DNA from: Amphiura filiformis | Lineage: Eukaryota > Echinodermata > Ophiuroidea > Amphilepidida > Amphiuridae | Reading direction: 5' to 3' | DNA length: 64,000 nt | Assembly: GCF_039555335.1 (NCBI RefSeq) | Contig: NC_092640.1 | Span: 33,659,887 to 33,723,886, forward strand | Shown: positions 1 to 12,892 of the stretch, piece by piece | Position numbering within the stretch: the stretch's first letter is position 1 | How the letters are laid out: every line of letters begins with the position of its first letter | The notes under the pieces: generated by a model | What the model was told of the DNA's origin: nothing | Database searches by the model: none | What the model saw: the letters and a program-made list of their open reading frames with translations, nothing else | Translations under genes and position numbers: made by a program

Positions 1-181
1 TTTTGTAGTCAAACCTTTTCATATGTCTCACTCAGTACGTTACTGACCAGCGTCTATTGTTATGCATAGTCGCTCGATACAATCATGTTGAAATCAGCAC
101 AATTCAGAGACACCCTCCACAAAAACGATACAATAGATTGGTCTTACAATATTACATCAGTAATTATAGTTGTCCAACAAA
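1..181. other. No gene seen
   Basis: No recognisable feature in this short stretch. Confidence 0.5.
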
Positions 182-484
182 GCCGTAGCTGCGCGAGGGT
201 GGGAAACAACCCCCAAATGCCGATCCGAAAAAAGTCACTTTTTGTCCACGGAGTGAACTTCTAATGCCACTTCCACCCACATCTCACATGCTCAGTTTAT
301 CATTTACATACCATGTGTCTTGAATAGTTATTGTAGCCCACAACCCTGTTGTTAAGAGGCTACGAAATAATTCCTAATATCGTATACCCTCGTTTGTATG
401 GCTTTTTCTAATCATGCCCAACATAACAAGGACTATTTTAATCTTGCAATGAGACTGTACAGTGTATGAAAAAAAAAATTAGCC
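182..484 (+). repeat. Dispersed repeat family E, copy 1
   Basis: About 300 bp matching 19675-19982 in the same orientation ('cccaaatgccgatcc', 'tgtcttgaatag', 'ccctgttgttaagag', 'ataccctcgtttgtatg'). No coding. Confidence 0.8.
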
Positions 485-985
485 TTGTTTTCTAATCAGG
501 GGCGTATACAGGAATTCATAGACCGAGGGCGCAAATTAGGTTTTGTATGCAGTAAATATGGCCGCGATGTACAGGGGGGGTCTAGGGTGCCCCCCACAGA
601 TGTCGAAATATTTTGAAATATGAAGGCCTTATTGAAGCCATTTGGTGCACCCGTTTTACACTGTTATTGCTTTCAACAAAAGTGTACGGGTGTCCGAAAC
701 TGCTACTTTTTCCATGAATGACATTTAATGTTTCCATGTTTCCACTCGCATTTCACGCATTAATAGTGTTTTTGACACAATCTTCATATTGCTTTAAGAT
801 CACACGCAGAACATGCCCTAAAATAACCATACTGAGGCATATATATGATCAATCCTGCTCTGCGGTTTTAAACTTGAACCTACTCAACATCTTTACTTAT
901 AATTGCAGCTCCTCCATCATGTCCATCTGGGTTTTTTTTTGGTTTTTTTAGGGGGGGGGGGTGTTTTTCTGTTATGGTTGTGTTT
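485..985. other. No gene seen
   Basis: AT-rich, with poly-T and poly-G runs at 931-961. No family recognised. Confidence 0.5.
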
Positions 986-1651
986 TTAAGGGATCTAAAA
1001 TGAGCGTTTATTGCGTTTCGACAGTATTTTTTGTGCGACATGAGAGCACCTCAGACCTATCGAATTGCATTCTGAATACGAAGCATGTCTTTCTGATATC
1101 AAATAATTTTCATTTTTTGAAAATCACAATATAATACAAATTTTATGACAAATTATAAAAATTTGATATTTTTCACATTTTTGATATATAACAGTCCTCG
1201 AAGTGAATTATATAAATCTAATGATATATTCTTAAAGTGTATGTAGCAGGGAGGAAAAAGCCGACGGTCAAGTGAAAATTTTGACCTTTCATATTGAAGA
1301 TATGGATTTTTTCCCAAAAAGACCTAATTTTTTTGGTGTTTTGGGAAAAAAAATCCATATCTTCAATACGAAAGGTCAAAATTTTCAATTGATCGTCGGC
1401 TTTTCATCCCACCTACATACACTTTAAGTATAAATCATCAGATTTATAAAGTTCACTCAAGTACTGTTAAATATCAAAATATCAATTTTAATGATTTGCC
1501 ATAAAATGTGTATTAAATTGCAAATTTCCAAAATCAAAATTATTTGATATCAGAATGACATTCTTCGTATTCAGAATGCAATTCGATATGTCTGATGTGC
1601 TCTAATGTCCCAAAATAAATACCGTCCAAATGTTCATACCCCAGCCCTTAA
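986..1651. mobile_element. Foldback MITE family A, copy 1
   Basis: About 665 bp between TTAAGGG and CCCTTAA. The arms pair over nearly 300 bp ('atattgaagatatggatttt' at the centre, 'attctgaatacgaag' further out). Family markers are 'cgacagtatttt', 'gacatgagagcac' and 'tgtctgatgtgct'. Confidence 0.8.
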
Positions 1652-1654
1652 TGA

Positions 1655-2080
1655 TGGAAAATAAATGAAATTTTCTCCTCTGCAATCTCCAAAAGCTGTG
1701 ACACTTGTTCAATTATGCGAAAGGAACATCCATTATTTCCACAAGGATTCCTAGAGGGTAGTTTACATTTGCATCGTACAAACTTAAGCAAGCTTTGTGG
1801 TGCTGCATCTTCTAGTGCTAGTACGGTGTCAGAGTGTTTCCAACCCCATTGCTTTGGATCCAAGTTATTGTTTGAGACCTGCAAAAGAAATCGCAGACTG
1901 AAAATATGCTGCTCTTTCAGTAGGTGGAAGCTTCTGTGGATCAAGTGATGCTTTATTTGGTGATACCATCGCCATGAACGCTATTGGGCTGTGGCCACAT
2001 CCTTCCCCAACCTGAACCCCACAAAAAGTGGACCCAAAAAGGAAACTTTTATGTCTGTTAATGCTACAATATACATGTGC
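1655..2080 (-). pseudogene. Broken ORF with LPPT...WGWK...Cys-motif domain
   Basis: The minus strand reads SLDPQKLPPTERAAYF, then after a one-base frame change HSLRFLLQ-like, LDPKQWGWKHSDTVL, DAAPQSLLKFVRCKCK and NPCGNNGCSF. The pattern LPPT-(R/E)AA-YF-S-R...LDP-WGWK...P.SLL..(I/V)RC.CK...C....CSC recalls a Cys-motif domain seen in many uncharacterised predicted proteins of cnidarians and echinoderms, often in repetitive settings. The downstream Cys cluster is lost here. The family assignment is from memory and the function is unknown; the copy is dead. Confidence 0.45.
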
Positions 2081-3359
2081 CATACCTTTCCTTCTTGTTT
2101 CTTGTTCCCTCCTTCTGTAAATGTAGGATTTTGTCAGATCCGGAAACTATTCTTTTCGTATACAACTGCTCAGTGCCTTATTTTAGCTAATTGTGAGTTG
2201 TTCGATTCTGTCTTCCCTACAAAAATCCAATTCTTGGTACAGCCTGAAGACGGAAATATTGCATCTAAGGACTAAGGGTTTAAAGGGCTCAAGTAAGTCA
2301 AGTCAAGTCAAGTCAACTCGGACTGTCAAACACCTCGAGGCTCTGTATTATTTAACAGGGGTATACATAAAGAGTTCAGCTTTTTTGGTTTTGATTTCCA
2401 GTTTTTTAACACTTGTTCTATACAAAAATTTAGTATATTCCCAAATTATATAGCTTTCTACTAGCTGTTTTCATGCTTTTTTTTGTTTTTCATCTCTTTT
2501 TATGTGTGGTGACTAACACCCTCAGTCAGCCTTATAATTAAAATTCTTCTGTAGATGGTAGTCGCATATCGCATGGCACAGTTTGGACATTGCATAGAAG
2601 ATAATCAAGGATTTTGATCTGAAGCTGCGGTTAAAAGGGAAGACAAACTATTTTATTTCATAGAGCTAATGGGGGTTCTGTCTTCTCTTAGAACCCCAAA
2701 ATGCTGCCTTAGATAGTTAGGTGTCCTTAAAGAAAATGGATTTTGTATATATGCAAAGCAGACACCAGCCCATCGATCCAACGAGCCAAGTCATGGTCAA
2801 GATTTGGTCGGCCATGACGGGTCCCTGCATGCACCAAACTGGTGTAGTGACTGCCCAATTGGGTGGATTATTAAAGCCGCTTAAAATTCGATGTTAGATT
2901 CTTTTGTGTTGTACACTGTCATTATTCTTTTGTCTACGTGTAACACAGGTGATAGAATGCAGTTTAAAATACCCTCCAAGGCCGCATCATTTCACCCAAC
3001 TTTGGCAGCCATTGAGGTGTAGGAATGCGTGAAATTGGTTTCGTCTATAGTATCACCACTAGTCACTTTTCCCCATGCAGGGAAGAACTATTAACCCAAC
3101 TCTTCCCTGTTTTATGCTAAAACGTTCCCTTGATTCCCTCCAAATAAATATTTTTGGAAGGATATAAGTAAACGCCAAAGAACTGACTACATGTATGGTA
3201 ATGATATACCCATATGGATTATAATTCTTCCCCATATGACACTTGATGAATTCACCTATCTTGAAGAGCAGTCATTCAGGCTGAAAATGCATCAATGACC
3301 ATGTATTTTATTCCCAAAAGGGTTTTAGATAAATACGAAATTTAATTCTGGGTCACCTA
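2081..3359. other. No gene seen
   Basis: Non-repetitive within this window, with a small (AGTCA)n run near 2293. No exon supported. Confidence 0.5.
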
Positions 3360-3990
3360 AAACCTGTTCAAATACTCTAATATCATTGTCATATCTGCTT
3401 CAGAAGCCGAACTATACATAATTAGGCCTATATCATGCGGTGGTGGCCATGTTGGCGGCCATCTTGGATTCCTGTGTGAATGAAGATATCAGTGTTTTAG
3501 ATTAGTACAAATTTGAATTATTTAACCTCTGAAATATATTCCAGGACACTAACATCATCATCATCCGCAGGGAACTTCAGAAGCGGAGATATATCTAAGC
3601 ATATGCAGTGCCATTTTGGTGGCCATCTTGGATTCCAGTGTAAATGAAGACATACGTGTGTTAGATGTGTACAAATTTGAATTCTCTGACCTCTTAAACC
3701 TATTCAAAGACACTAGAATCATCATCATATCTGCTTCAGAAGCGGAGATATATCTATTCATATGTGGTGGCGGCCATTTTGGCGGCCATCTTGGATTACA
3801 GTGTGAATGGAGACATCAGTGTGTTAGACTTGTGCAAATTTGAATTCCCTGACCTCTTAAACCTATTCAAAGATACTAAAATTATCATCATATCTGCTTC
3901 AGAAGCCGCGATACAGCTAAATTATATGTTGCGGCAGCCATTTTGGCGGCCATCTTGGATAAAAAGAATTCCCCATAGTGGATTTTGGTG
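3360..3990 (+). repeat. Tandem repeat, ~165-bp unit, about 3.5 copies
   Basis: Units marked by 'ggcggccatcttggatt' near 3450, 3616, 3780 and 3943. Each includes 'tcatcatatctgcttcagaa' and 'cctcttaaacctattcaaag'. An open frame runs through two units, but the codons reflect repetition rather than a protein family. Confidence 0.8.
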
Positions 3991-4562
3991 GACTTTGGAT
4001 ATGATATTCTATGATACCTTCTGCTTCTTCGGTGCAAAAATCAGCTTTGTACCAATTTTTTCCGGGTCAAAATGTCCAACGACCATACTAATTGTACTTT
4101 ATTAAACCAATATACCCTGCAAAAATCAAGACTCTAGGTGCTGTAGTTTTGTCAAAATCCGAGATTTTGAATAAAACGATGGAACCGGCGTTTTATTATT
4201 ACGATGGAATTATTAGTCGAACGCATACACGATGTTCATAACACACAGTACGTACACGGCGTGCGGGACGGTGATCTACACAACAAAGGGTCGTATCTTA
4301 ACATGACCGAAGGAATGATACGTATTGGCGACATGCGCTGGTAGTAAATTCCAATTTTCTTTGCTTTGCCGTAGTTGTTCGGCTCAAAAATAAAAGGGGA
4401 TATATCTGACAGTAAAAACTAACGTTTTATGGCAAAGAAATGCTAATCTATTTTGTATGAAAATGTTATAATATGGCTTTAAGCGGCCGTGGATTTGTGT
4501 GTCCACTTTAGTTGTGTTATGTATTATTAAAATTATTTATGCAGGTCTGGTTGGATAATACA

Positions 4563-5244
4563 CCCAGCAAACACAAAAACGTTTTAAAAACGATTTAAAT
4601 AAGTTATATTTTGGCTTTTGGTTTTAGGTAATAACATTAAAATGTCGGGTTATATAAAGGCCATGATAACGTTTTAAAACGTTTTGTATGAAAAAAAACT
4701 ACAACAATATTTTTAAATGTTTTCAAAAAATGTTATTGTAAACTATTTTTGCAAACATTTTTTCCAAATATTTTGTCAATACTTAAATAACATTATGTTA
4801 AAATATTTGAACCCAGCAAACACAGAAATGTTCTTAAAATGTTTTTTTTCAAAACCTTTTAATAACATTTAAATGTCGGGTTATATAAAGGTCATGAAAA
4901 CGTTTTTAAAACGTTATTGAAAATATTTTGGGCAAACATTTTTCGCAAAATATTTTTTCAACCCCAAAATAACATTCTGTTTAAAATGTTTTGTATCAAG
5001 TTTTCAAGAATGTTTTTGTAATGTTATTAAAACGTTTTTATACCCTTTATATAACCCGACATTTAAACGTTTTCTGCTAAACATTTTTGTTTGCTGAGCA
5101 GTAGATTATCAAAAATGTTTTTAAGGTTATGAAAACGTTTTATACTCTTAATATACCCTTTATATAACCCGACATTTAAACGTTTTCTGACAACCTTTTA
5201 TAACCTTTTGCGAATGATGTCGAAAACGTTTTGTGTTTGCTGGG
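4563..5244. mobile_element. Inverted-repeat element with AACGTTTT motifs
   Basis: 682 bp between CCCAGCAAACACAAAA and TTTTGTGTTTGCTGGG. It is full of 'aacgtttt'-like units and 'ataacccgacatttaaa', in both orientations. A second start (4812) and end (near 5099) of the same family lie inside, so one copy is nested in another. Confidence 0.75.
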
Positions 5245-5848
5245 CAGTTAAATTGTGAGAAACTTAACTCATAAATCGCTTGTGCTTGAACCTTACATTT
5301 TAGAAGCTATTTTGATTAATCATACACTTGGATTTTATTTGACTTTATTGAAATTTATTGATGTTCTTTTATTTTTAATTCAAATTTGAGTGGATGTTTT
5401 TTTAAATTCAAATTTAAATAGAATACTATTCGGAAGATAAAGGAGTCCATAGCCATCAGACAGGAAAAACAAGTCAAGCTCAACATAGACGGGGCCGGGA
5501 TCTTCCCAGGATATACGACTGTCTTCTAGAAACACCAAAATCATCCAAGTGTGAAGAAGACAGTCAGCCAGTCATTACTGCCTGAGGATGGTAACTGTTA
5601 GTTACCGAAAATATTAGCAGGTAAATATTTATTTATTTGCCTTCAGTTTCCGTTGAAAGTTTTTACAATTTTCTTGGTTAGAATACTATTGTTGCAGCTT
5701 ATTAAAAATATAACCCAACTGGTAAAACTGGGGTTATTGAAATAGTGATTATTATATATTTTTGTACTCAAATTATTTGTATTGGAATTCGAATCAAGAT
5801 GAAAAAAAAAAGAAATAAATTTGACACATTTTATTTTTGACTGATTTA

Positions 5849-6207
5849 GGGGGTACTACACCCCTCGATAAATTTGTGTCTATTTTGCCTTTTTCTCAAA
5901 AACTAATAACACGGTGGTAACAAAAGTTATGTATATTATTGGGGCAAGGAATCCAATTACTACACTGGAATTTCAGTGACCCAAGACAAGCGGTTCGTTA
6001 TTTATGATAAAAAATAAGGTACCGCTAGGATGTACCTCATTTCCTATCATATATACTGAACCGTTTGTCTTGAGTCACTGAAATTTCAATGTAGTAATCG
6101 GATTCCTTGCCCCAATAATATACATAACTTTTGTTACCAGGGTGTAATTATTTTTTGAGAAAAATGCAAAAATAGTCACAAATTGACCACAGGGGTGTAG
6201 TACCCCC
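5849..6207. mobile_element. Harbinger-like MITE family B, copy 1
   Basis: 359 bp with perfect 17-bp ends GGGGGTACTACACCCCT and TTA on both sides. Most of the sequence folds on itself ('ttggggcaaggaatcc' versus 'ggattccttgccccaa'). Confidence 0.85.
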
Positions 6208-6883
6208 TTAAATGTACACTTTCTCTGGAGTATTTCTGGTATATAGATCTACATGTAGTGTCTACCGCATCCCAAAGCGCTTTAAACATGTTTAAGTTGA
6301 AAAACACAGCGCGCAGAATGGGAAATATAAAAAATATATTATAAAAACAAAATACGCAAACGCGTATGCGAATACCAAAAAATACAGAGTGGTGTATATA
6401 CAGCAGGTGGAAACAACTGCTGTGTGGTAAATATGAAAACCGAAATTTAATTATCATTCACAACGAATATGCTAAAAATATACTTGATGCATGCTTTTTC
6501 ATCTATCGAATTGATACGACGTAAACAAGTTTTATTACACCGCTTGCATCGTAACTAAGCATTGCTACAGCTTATGCTTAAAAACAAAATCCATCCAAAA
6601 ATGGCGTTGCAAACGGAAAGAAGGCACCAAGTTTTAGAACGCCCACACATCTGCTCGATTTTAGAATATTTATCAACAGCGAACATTCAGTGTTTTTATT
6701 TGTATTTGATTTTAAAATTTTGCATTAATTTTAACACTTAACTGTTCTGCTTTTCCTATTTTGATTATAATTGGGAATTACACAGAGTTGGCCATTTACT
6801 CTCAAATACAATAATAGTAAATTGATATCCTATCAGCAGTGATCAGCTTGAGCAGGACTCAAACCGGGAAATACCGATATACA

Positions 6884-7045
6884 CAGGGTGTACCCTCCTT
6901 GTGCCCTCTTTTTCTCATATTTGTGAAAAGTTGATCAAATATATTTTGAATAAACCTTTATTCGTTAGCTTTAATAAACCACAACAATAATCTCAATCGT
7001 TTAACCATTTTTGAAGATATGCCCTTTTAAAGAAATGTACCCGTA
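6884..7045 (+). repeat. Dispersed repeat family G
   Basis: Starts 'cagggtgtaccctccttgtg' and ends 'aagaaatgtacccgt'. Related copies lie at 52280-52345 (partial) and 53045-53217 (full). The CAGGGTGT start resembles the mariner-like end at 47517. Confidence 0.65.
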
Positions 7046-8710
7046 GCATTAGGTAGGCTTTGGAACACATTCACTATGAGCGAGGATCACCATGTACCAG
7101 CTAGCCTCCAACATCTTCGCAACCGTATTTCTGGTGCATAATGATGGAGGTGCTGTATCTACATGATCGAAGGCAAGAGTCTGAGAAACGATAATTTCTT
7201 TAAAAAGATTAATACAAAAAAATATGCTCACACTAAGATACAGCGCTTGTTCAGGCAGCGTGTGTTAGGCGGGAGTCGTTGCTTATTATAATCACACGAG
7301 AGAGTTACCTTTTCACCTCTGTGTATTAAAGGCCCATTCAGTGACTTGCTCATCCGGACGATCGTAAAAAGCTTAAAAACATCAAAATTCAGGGTTTGGT
7401 ACCTTTGTCATAGTTATAGATGTGCTAACATAGCCTGCTAGAGGTTTAGACAAAAGCCGTGTATTTAAGACATAAGGCATAATAAGAATAATAAGGCATT
7501 TTACATGAATCTGTCATTTATATAATGACAGTATAATCATGTTTTTGAATGGGGCTTCAACTTCGTCAATTTTGCTGTTTTTGTTTTTCGTTTTTTGCCA
7601 AATTTTTCATTTCAAAAACACCAAATGACAATTTGAATGACTTATCCTTCACTTTTTAATAATTTATAAACACTTTTATTTTTTTTACACTTGCGCTGGG
7701 ATCCTTTACTGGACCTTTTAAGTCCCATCATAGTGCAGTTTTGTCCACGGCAAATTCACCGTGACCTTTTCAGCCATAAACCCGCTTAGTGTAGATTAAA
7801 CCGAAATATGCAGTACTAAACCATTATAGTAATCGATTGTCTAATGCACATTTCTTACCACGTGATAATATTAATCCAATGAGCGATCGAATTGTCCGCT
7901 ACGGTCGACTAATGCAATCGATAATGACGCTATTGACATGTACGAACGGAGCTCCACTGACTGAGTTTTGGGGATTTTTCACTGGTTTGCTATCATTTAC
8001 TCATCAAGGCGGTCCACCGTTATTACATGTATAAGGACTATGCTAATAATTTATTTTAATTGATAAATAAATAAATAAATTGATTAATTAATATTCAAAC
8101 GGAGGCCATCCGGAACCAAAGGTCATATAAGAACAACGGAATCAAACAGCTTCAAACAGTACGACTATCACAAACCACAAATAACCTAAACGTTATTCGT
8201 GGCTCCTGAGCCACAGCAGCTCTAGTGTTGCTTTCTATTTACGTTTACCGCAACGTAGGAATTATTGGAATGCGAATATTTTCAACTCCATACAACACCT
8301 GGTGTTTCAAATAATTTTTACAAACTAGAACTGCCTATCTAGCACCCCCACACACAGAGGTGAAAAGGTAACGTATATAAACTAGTTATAAAAACATTAT
8401 GTAGTATTCTTATTCAATGGGTGCGTCTTGTAAAGAATTCACGTAATTTGATTGATTTCTGGTGTATAATATCTCACAATAGTTGATAGTGATATTAGTC
8501 AGGGCGCGCGCCGCCACGCAATGGCGGCACGCTTGTTGCTCCTAAATGATCTCGCGATAATGCGTTCGCGTAATACATGTGCGAGAACTAAGAACGCGAT
8601 TCGGCGGCTTAGATGTTCGTGATGGTTTCGTTCATTTAAAACAACGGGGATGTCCTCACAAAAGGCAGTTTTTCTCGCAAAAATTACATTAAAAGTGAAT
8701 AAGAATGAGA
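7046..8710. other. No gene; one short inverted pair
   Basis: 'gttaccttttcacctctgtg' at 7305 recurs inverted near 8351, bounding about 1.06 kb. A stretch at 8273-8330 recurs near 11033 ('gcgaatattttcaactccat'). No coding seen. Confidence 0.5.
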
Positions 8711-8873
8711 ATAAAAGATAGGATTTTGTCTTTTGCCTATCCAATATCGTGTCATAATGGATGGGCTGCCAATATTTTTATCTGCGCCGGCATCCACTAC
8801 TCAAAATATTGGCCAGCCCATCCATTATGACACGATATTGATAGGCAAAAGACGAAATCTATCTTTTTATTAT
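8711..8873. repeat. Small foldback element
   Basis: About 160 bp with nearly perfect inverted arms of some 65 bp ('ttttgcctat', 'aatatcgtgtcataatggat'). The short loop contains 'ctgcgccggcatcc'. Confidence 0.75.
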
Positions 8874-9728
8874 CTAATTTTGCTGACCTATACAATATAT
8901 ACAAGTGTATCTTACTTACTTGCTTATTTATTTACACTGACCTACCTTTTGGTCTGAAATAGTTTTAATCTTGAAATGACACGAAGGTATGACGCCCAAA
9001 GTAAAGAATATAATAAAATAATGAGCGAAGTCTGTCTGTGTGTGTCTGTCTGTCCGGTTATGTGTTTCGTCGCGCTTCGACGCATCGATCCGATATTTCG
9101 GATATGGCCAGGTATCGGGAAAAGCCTGTTGACCGGGTGGTTTTCGAAGGGCCCCTTCGAGGTCAAAGGTCATCTAGGGGGGAAAATGTAAATGATTCCC
9201 TCAATTGGATACCATGAAGCAATGAAGCAGCCAAGTCAGTGCATAAAAAAAAATATTTGGCCACCTGTCCCAGCTGCCAGACATTTCACAACAGTGAACA
9301 CCGCAATGTCTTCCCAGCATTCATAGCTGAAAATGATTTCTAAATTTCAAACGCATGTATAAAATAAAACGGAGGTCTTCCAAGGTCAAGGGTCATAAAC
9401 AGAGATCATCTAGGGTCAAAGGTCATATAGAGGTCATTCATATCTATCATGCTGCCAGGGCTCTATCAGTTGCTCTCACAGCTACCTCTCACAGCTACGG
9501 GTGAACTAGTAATACAAATATTTCCCACCCATGGGGTGACACTCATCATAAGATCCTGTTCAATATCAGATGGGTCCTTTTCGCATCTCAAAATGCCAAG
9601 AAGGTATAACCCTCCTTCCCCGAGTGGTATCAAATGAAAGAGGAAAAAGTAAAAAAAAAAAAAAAAAAAATCCACCGGGGGGGTGACACTCCTCAAAATA
9701 CCTCAGTCAATATTGATATTTTGGGTCC

Positions 9729-10597
9729 TTTTCATATCTTGAAATGCCAAGAAGGTTTGAACCCCCGAGTGGTGTCAAATTAAAGGAAAAAAAAGTAAAG
9801 AATGTATTAAAATTATTTCCCCCCTCCCCGTAAAGAATGTATTAAAATTATTTCCCCCTCCCCCACCGTGGGTCACGCTCCTCATAAGACCCTGGTCAAT
9901 ATTTCTATTTTGGATTCTTTCGAAATCCCAAGAAGGTATGACCACTGTCAAATGAAAGAAAAAAGGTAAAGAATATAATTAAAGACAGAGATAAAAAGAA
10001 ATTATCGCGTCTGATGTCACTGTAAATTTCAATCCTTGATTGGTTAACACATGTTAATAGCCCGTAAAAGGAAGACCGAGACCGATCTATCTGGTGCTGA
10101 TCGGAGAAAAGGAACAGCAGCAAATGGCGAAAAATTACGTACTTTTACAAGGCAAAAAGCAGCGTTTTCATATCTTGAAATGCCAAGAAGGTTTGAACCC
10201 CCGAGTGGTGTCAAATTAAAGGAAAAAAAGTAAAGAATGTATTAAAATTATTTCCCCCCTCCCCGTAAAGAATGTATTCAAATTATTTCCCCTCCCCACC
10301 GTGGGTCACGCTCCTCATAAGACCCTGGTCAATATTCCTATTTTGGATTCTTTCGAAATCCCAAGAAGGTATGACCACTGTCAAATGAAAGAAAAAAAGT
10401 AAAGAATATAATTAAAGACAGAGATAAAAAGAAATTATCGCGTCTGATGTCACTGTAAATTTCGATCCTTGATTGGTTAACACATGTTAATAGCCCGTAA
10501 AAGGAAGACCGAGACCGATCTATCTGGTGCTGATCGGAGAAAAGGAACAGCAGCAAATGGCGAAAAATTACGTACTTTTACAAGGCAAAAAGCAGCT
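9729..10597 (+). repeat. Near-perfect tandem duplication, ~433 bp
   Basis: 9729-10164 and 10165-10597 differ by a handful of bases and small indels in A/C runs. An identical 72-codon open frame on the minus strand in both copies is a by-product of the duplication. The high identity implies a recent event. Confidence 0.9.
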
Positions 10598-10832
10598 TTT
10601 TTCTAGGCATTGTTGACATGGTGCCTTCGACAAAGAAAGTTTCCTACTATAAATATCTAACTTTTGAGATGGTTTGCATGTTTGAAAGTGCAAAATTAAC
10701 AATAAGGCGACCGGTTATACCGCCGCGTTAAGCAAGTCATCATCACGACACTTGTAAACAAACCGTGCTCGAGTTTGATTGACAGATGACGTCAGACGCG
10801 ATAAATTCTTTTTATCTCTGTCTTTAATTATA
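10406..10832. mobile_element. Inverted-repeat element at the end of the duplication
   Basis: 'ataattaaagacagagataa' and its complement (10798-10832, with 'cgcgataaattctttttatc') bound about 425 bp. The first copy of the 433-bp duplication has only the left end, so a duplication breakpoint fell inside the element. Confidence 0.65.
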
Positions 10833-11193
10833 GGTCTATAATAAAAATAATTTTCCCAGCGGGGGTGACATTCCTCATAAGACCTGGGTCAATATTCCTA
10901 TTGTGGGTCCTTTTCATACTCGAAATCCAATGACCCCGGTGACAGTGGTATACCGCAATATACTGCCGAAGTCCCATGGTTCAGCTATTATGTGATAACC
11001 GCTCTAGTTGGAATACATAAAAGAAAACTAGAATGCGAATATTTTCAACTCCATGCAACACCTGCTGTTTTGAATAATTTTACCAACTGGTTAACTACCT
11101 GTGCGTTTGTTGTGCATTGTTGTGCATTATGTTAATGTTGTGTAAGAATTAACATGACGAAATCATGATGATTATGATGATGACGACAACAAC

Positions 11194-11284
<91 letters not shown>

Positions 11285-11285
11285 G
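11194..11285 (+). repeat. (ATG)n microsatellite
   Basis: About 30 uninterrupted triplets. Gives poly-Met or poly-His frames that are not genes. Confidence 0.95.
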
Positions 11286-11762
11286 TCAGTATGGTGAGGA
11301 CAGACAGGATCTTTCACATTATTGTAGGCCTAATAATTCAACTTCATGCTATATATTTTGTCATCATTCAAATAATGATATTGTGCTATCTTCAGTAGAC
11401 AGCATGTAATCATACGTATTTGGTATTATTTGGCATTTTAATAATTAAATAGGAACCACACACGCAGAGTGGAACACACAAAAAACGAGAGCAAAAACAA
11501 TAGGCACGACTCTACGTGTGTAGGACCAGTGTAAAATAACAACAAAGGAAAAAGTATAATTCCTATTTAATTAATTATTATTTATTTTACTTTAATTATT
11601 TATTTAATTTCTGTGTTTCACTGGTCCGACATGTACATTTTCTTTGCTGCTTGTTTATCGACCGTCACTCATTGTGTGCCACGCATTTTCATGTTCATGT
11701 CGTACCTTTTTACTTTGGTTTATTTATTATTATTTAGTTCCCGTATCAATTTTCTTTGTAGT

Positions 11763-11856
11763 TGAGTTGCCTGATGAAGACATAGTCGAAAGCTAGCAAT
11801 TATCAATATCAATAAAGTTCCTGCTACGTCCGTCATATCACATTTCTCCCGTGTAT

Positions 11857-11943
<87 letters not shown>

Positions 11944-11944
11944 T
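11763..11944 (+). repeat. Retroelement-like 3' end with (TTTA)n tail
   Basis: 'cctgatgaagacatagtcga' followed by 'aataaagttcctgctacgtc' and then about 22 TTTA units. The CCTGATGAAG..GTCGAAA motif is common near 3' ends of Penelope-like and non-LTR elements. The tail is exact. Confidence 0.55.
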
Positions 11945-12087
11945 CACTAGATACAGTGCTCAACTATAAAATATAGGAGCGAAATATATTATTATTAGTG
12001 AAATTACCACATCGTAATACAAATTTGTTTCGTATGGGGTTTCACCCATCCACACTCGTCAGTTGCAATGTGTAAAATGACAAAGAA

Positions 12088-12090
12088 TAT

Positions 12091-12177
<87 letters not shown>
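12088..12177 (+). repeat. (TTTA)n microsatellite, second array
   Basis: About 22 units, 140 bp after the first array and in the same phase. Slippage or retroelement tail. Confidence 0.9.
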
Positions 12178-12178
<1 letters not shown>

Positions 12179-12245
12179 AAATATACGCTACAAAGCCTGG
12201 ACAAATCAAATAGTGAAAACACTAAATAAAAGGATTCGACCTTTA

Positions 12246-12890
12246 AGGTGGTATTGGAGTCATTATAAAAGTGCTCTAAACATGTTTTATACAGATTAAT
12301 TGAGTAGAGCAAAGCACACCTATCATTATGCCTTTTGTTTGAAGCAGATCGGACATACGGTTTTCCAAATATATCAATTTATATTTTCTTTATATCTTAT
12401 TGTTTTTATCAATAATCAATATAGTTAATGAGCTAAAATGACTGGAGAAGCTCATTAACATATAATTTTTGCCAATATTTTGCTAAAAATCCATGCATAA
12501 ATGTTCAGGGTACTTTTATTTTGCAAATTAGAGGGCGGCTTCACTATATAATACATTAGAACATATTAGAAACACTTTGACCAAGTTTCAGGGCAAAAAT
12601 ATGCAAAATAAAAGGACCCTGAACATTTATGCATTGATTTTTAGCAAAATATTGGCAAAATTACATATTAATGAGCCTTTGCAGTCCTTTTAGCTCATTA
12701 ACTATATTGATTATTGACAAAAACAATAGGATACAAAGAACATATAAATTGATGTATTATGGAAACCGTATGTCCGATTTGCTCCAAACAAAAGGCATAT
12801 TGATCAGTGTACTTTACCCTACTCAATTAATCTGTTTAAAACATGCTCAAAGCGTTTCCTAATTTCTAGAAAATGCATCCAATACCACCT
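12246..12890. mobile_element. Large foldback element with TA flanks
   Basis: About 645 bp starting AGGTGGTATTGGA and ending TCCAATACCACCT, each flanked by TA. The arms are inverted over about 290 bp, including 'atgcataaatgttcagggt' and 'ctcattaactatattgatta'. No coding region. Confidence 0.8.
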
Positions 12891-12892
12891 TA

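Noticed and set aside
9905..10556. Identical 72-codon open frames as a duplicated gene
   Set aside because: Identity comes from the recent 433-bp duplication; the translation is low-complexity and the frame lies across a transposon end.
11132..11398. Poly-His and poly-Met open frames
   Set aside because: Pure products of the (ATG)n microsatellite; no sequence outside the repeat resembles a protein.
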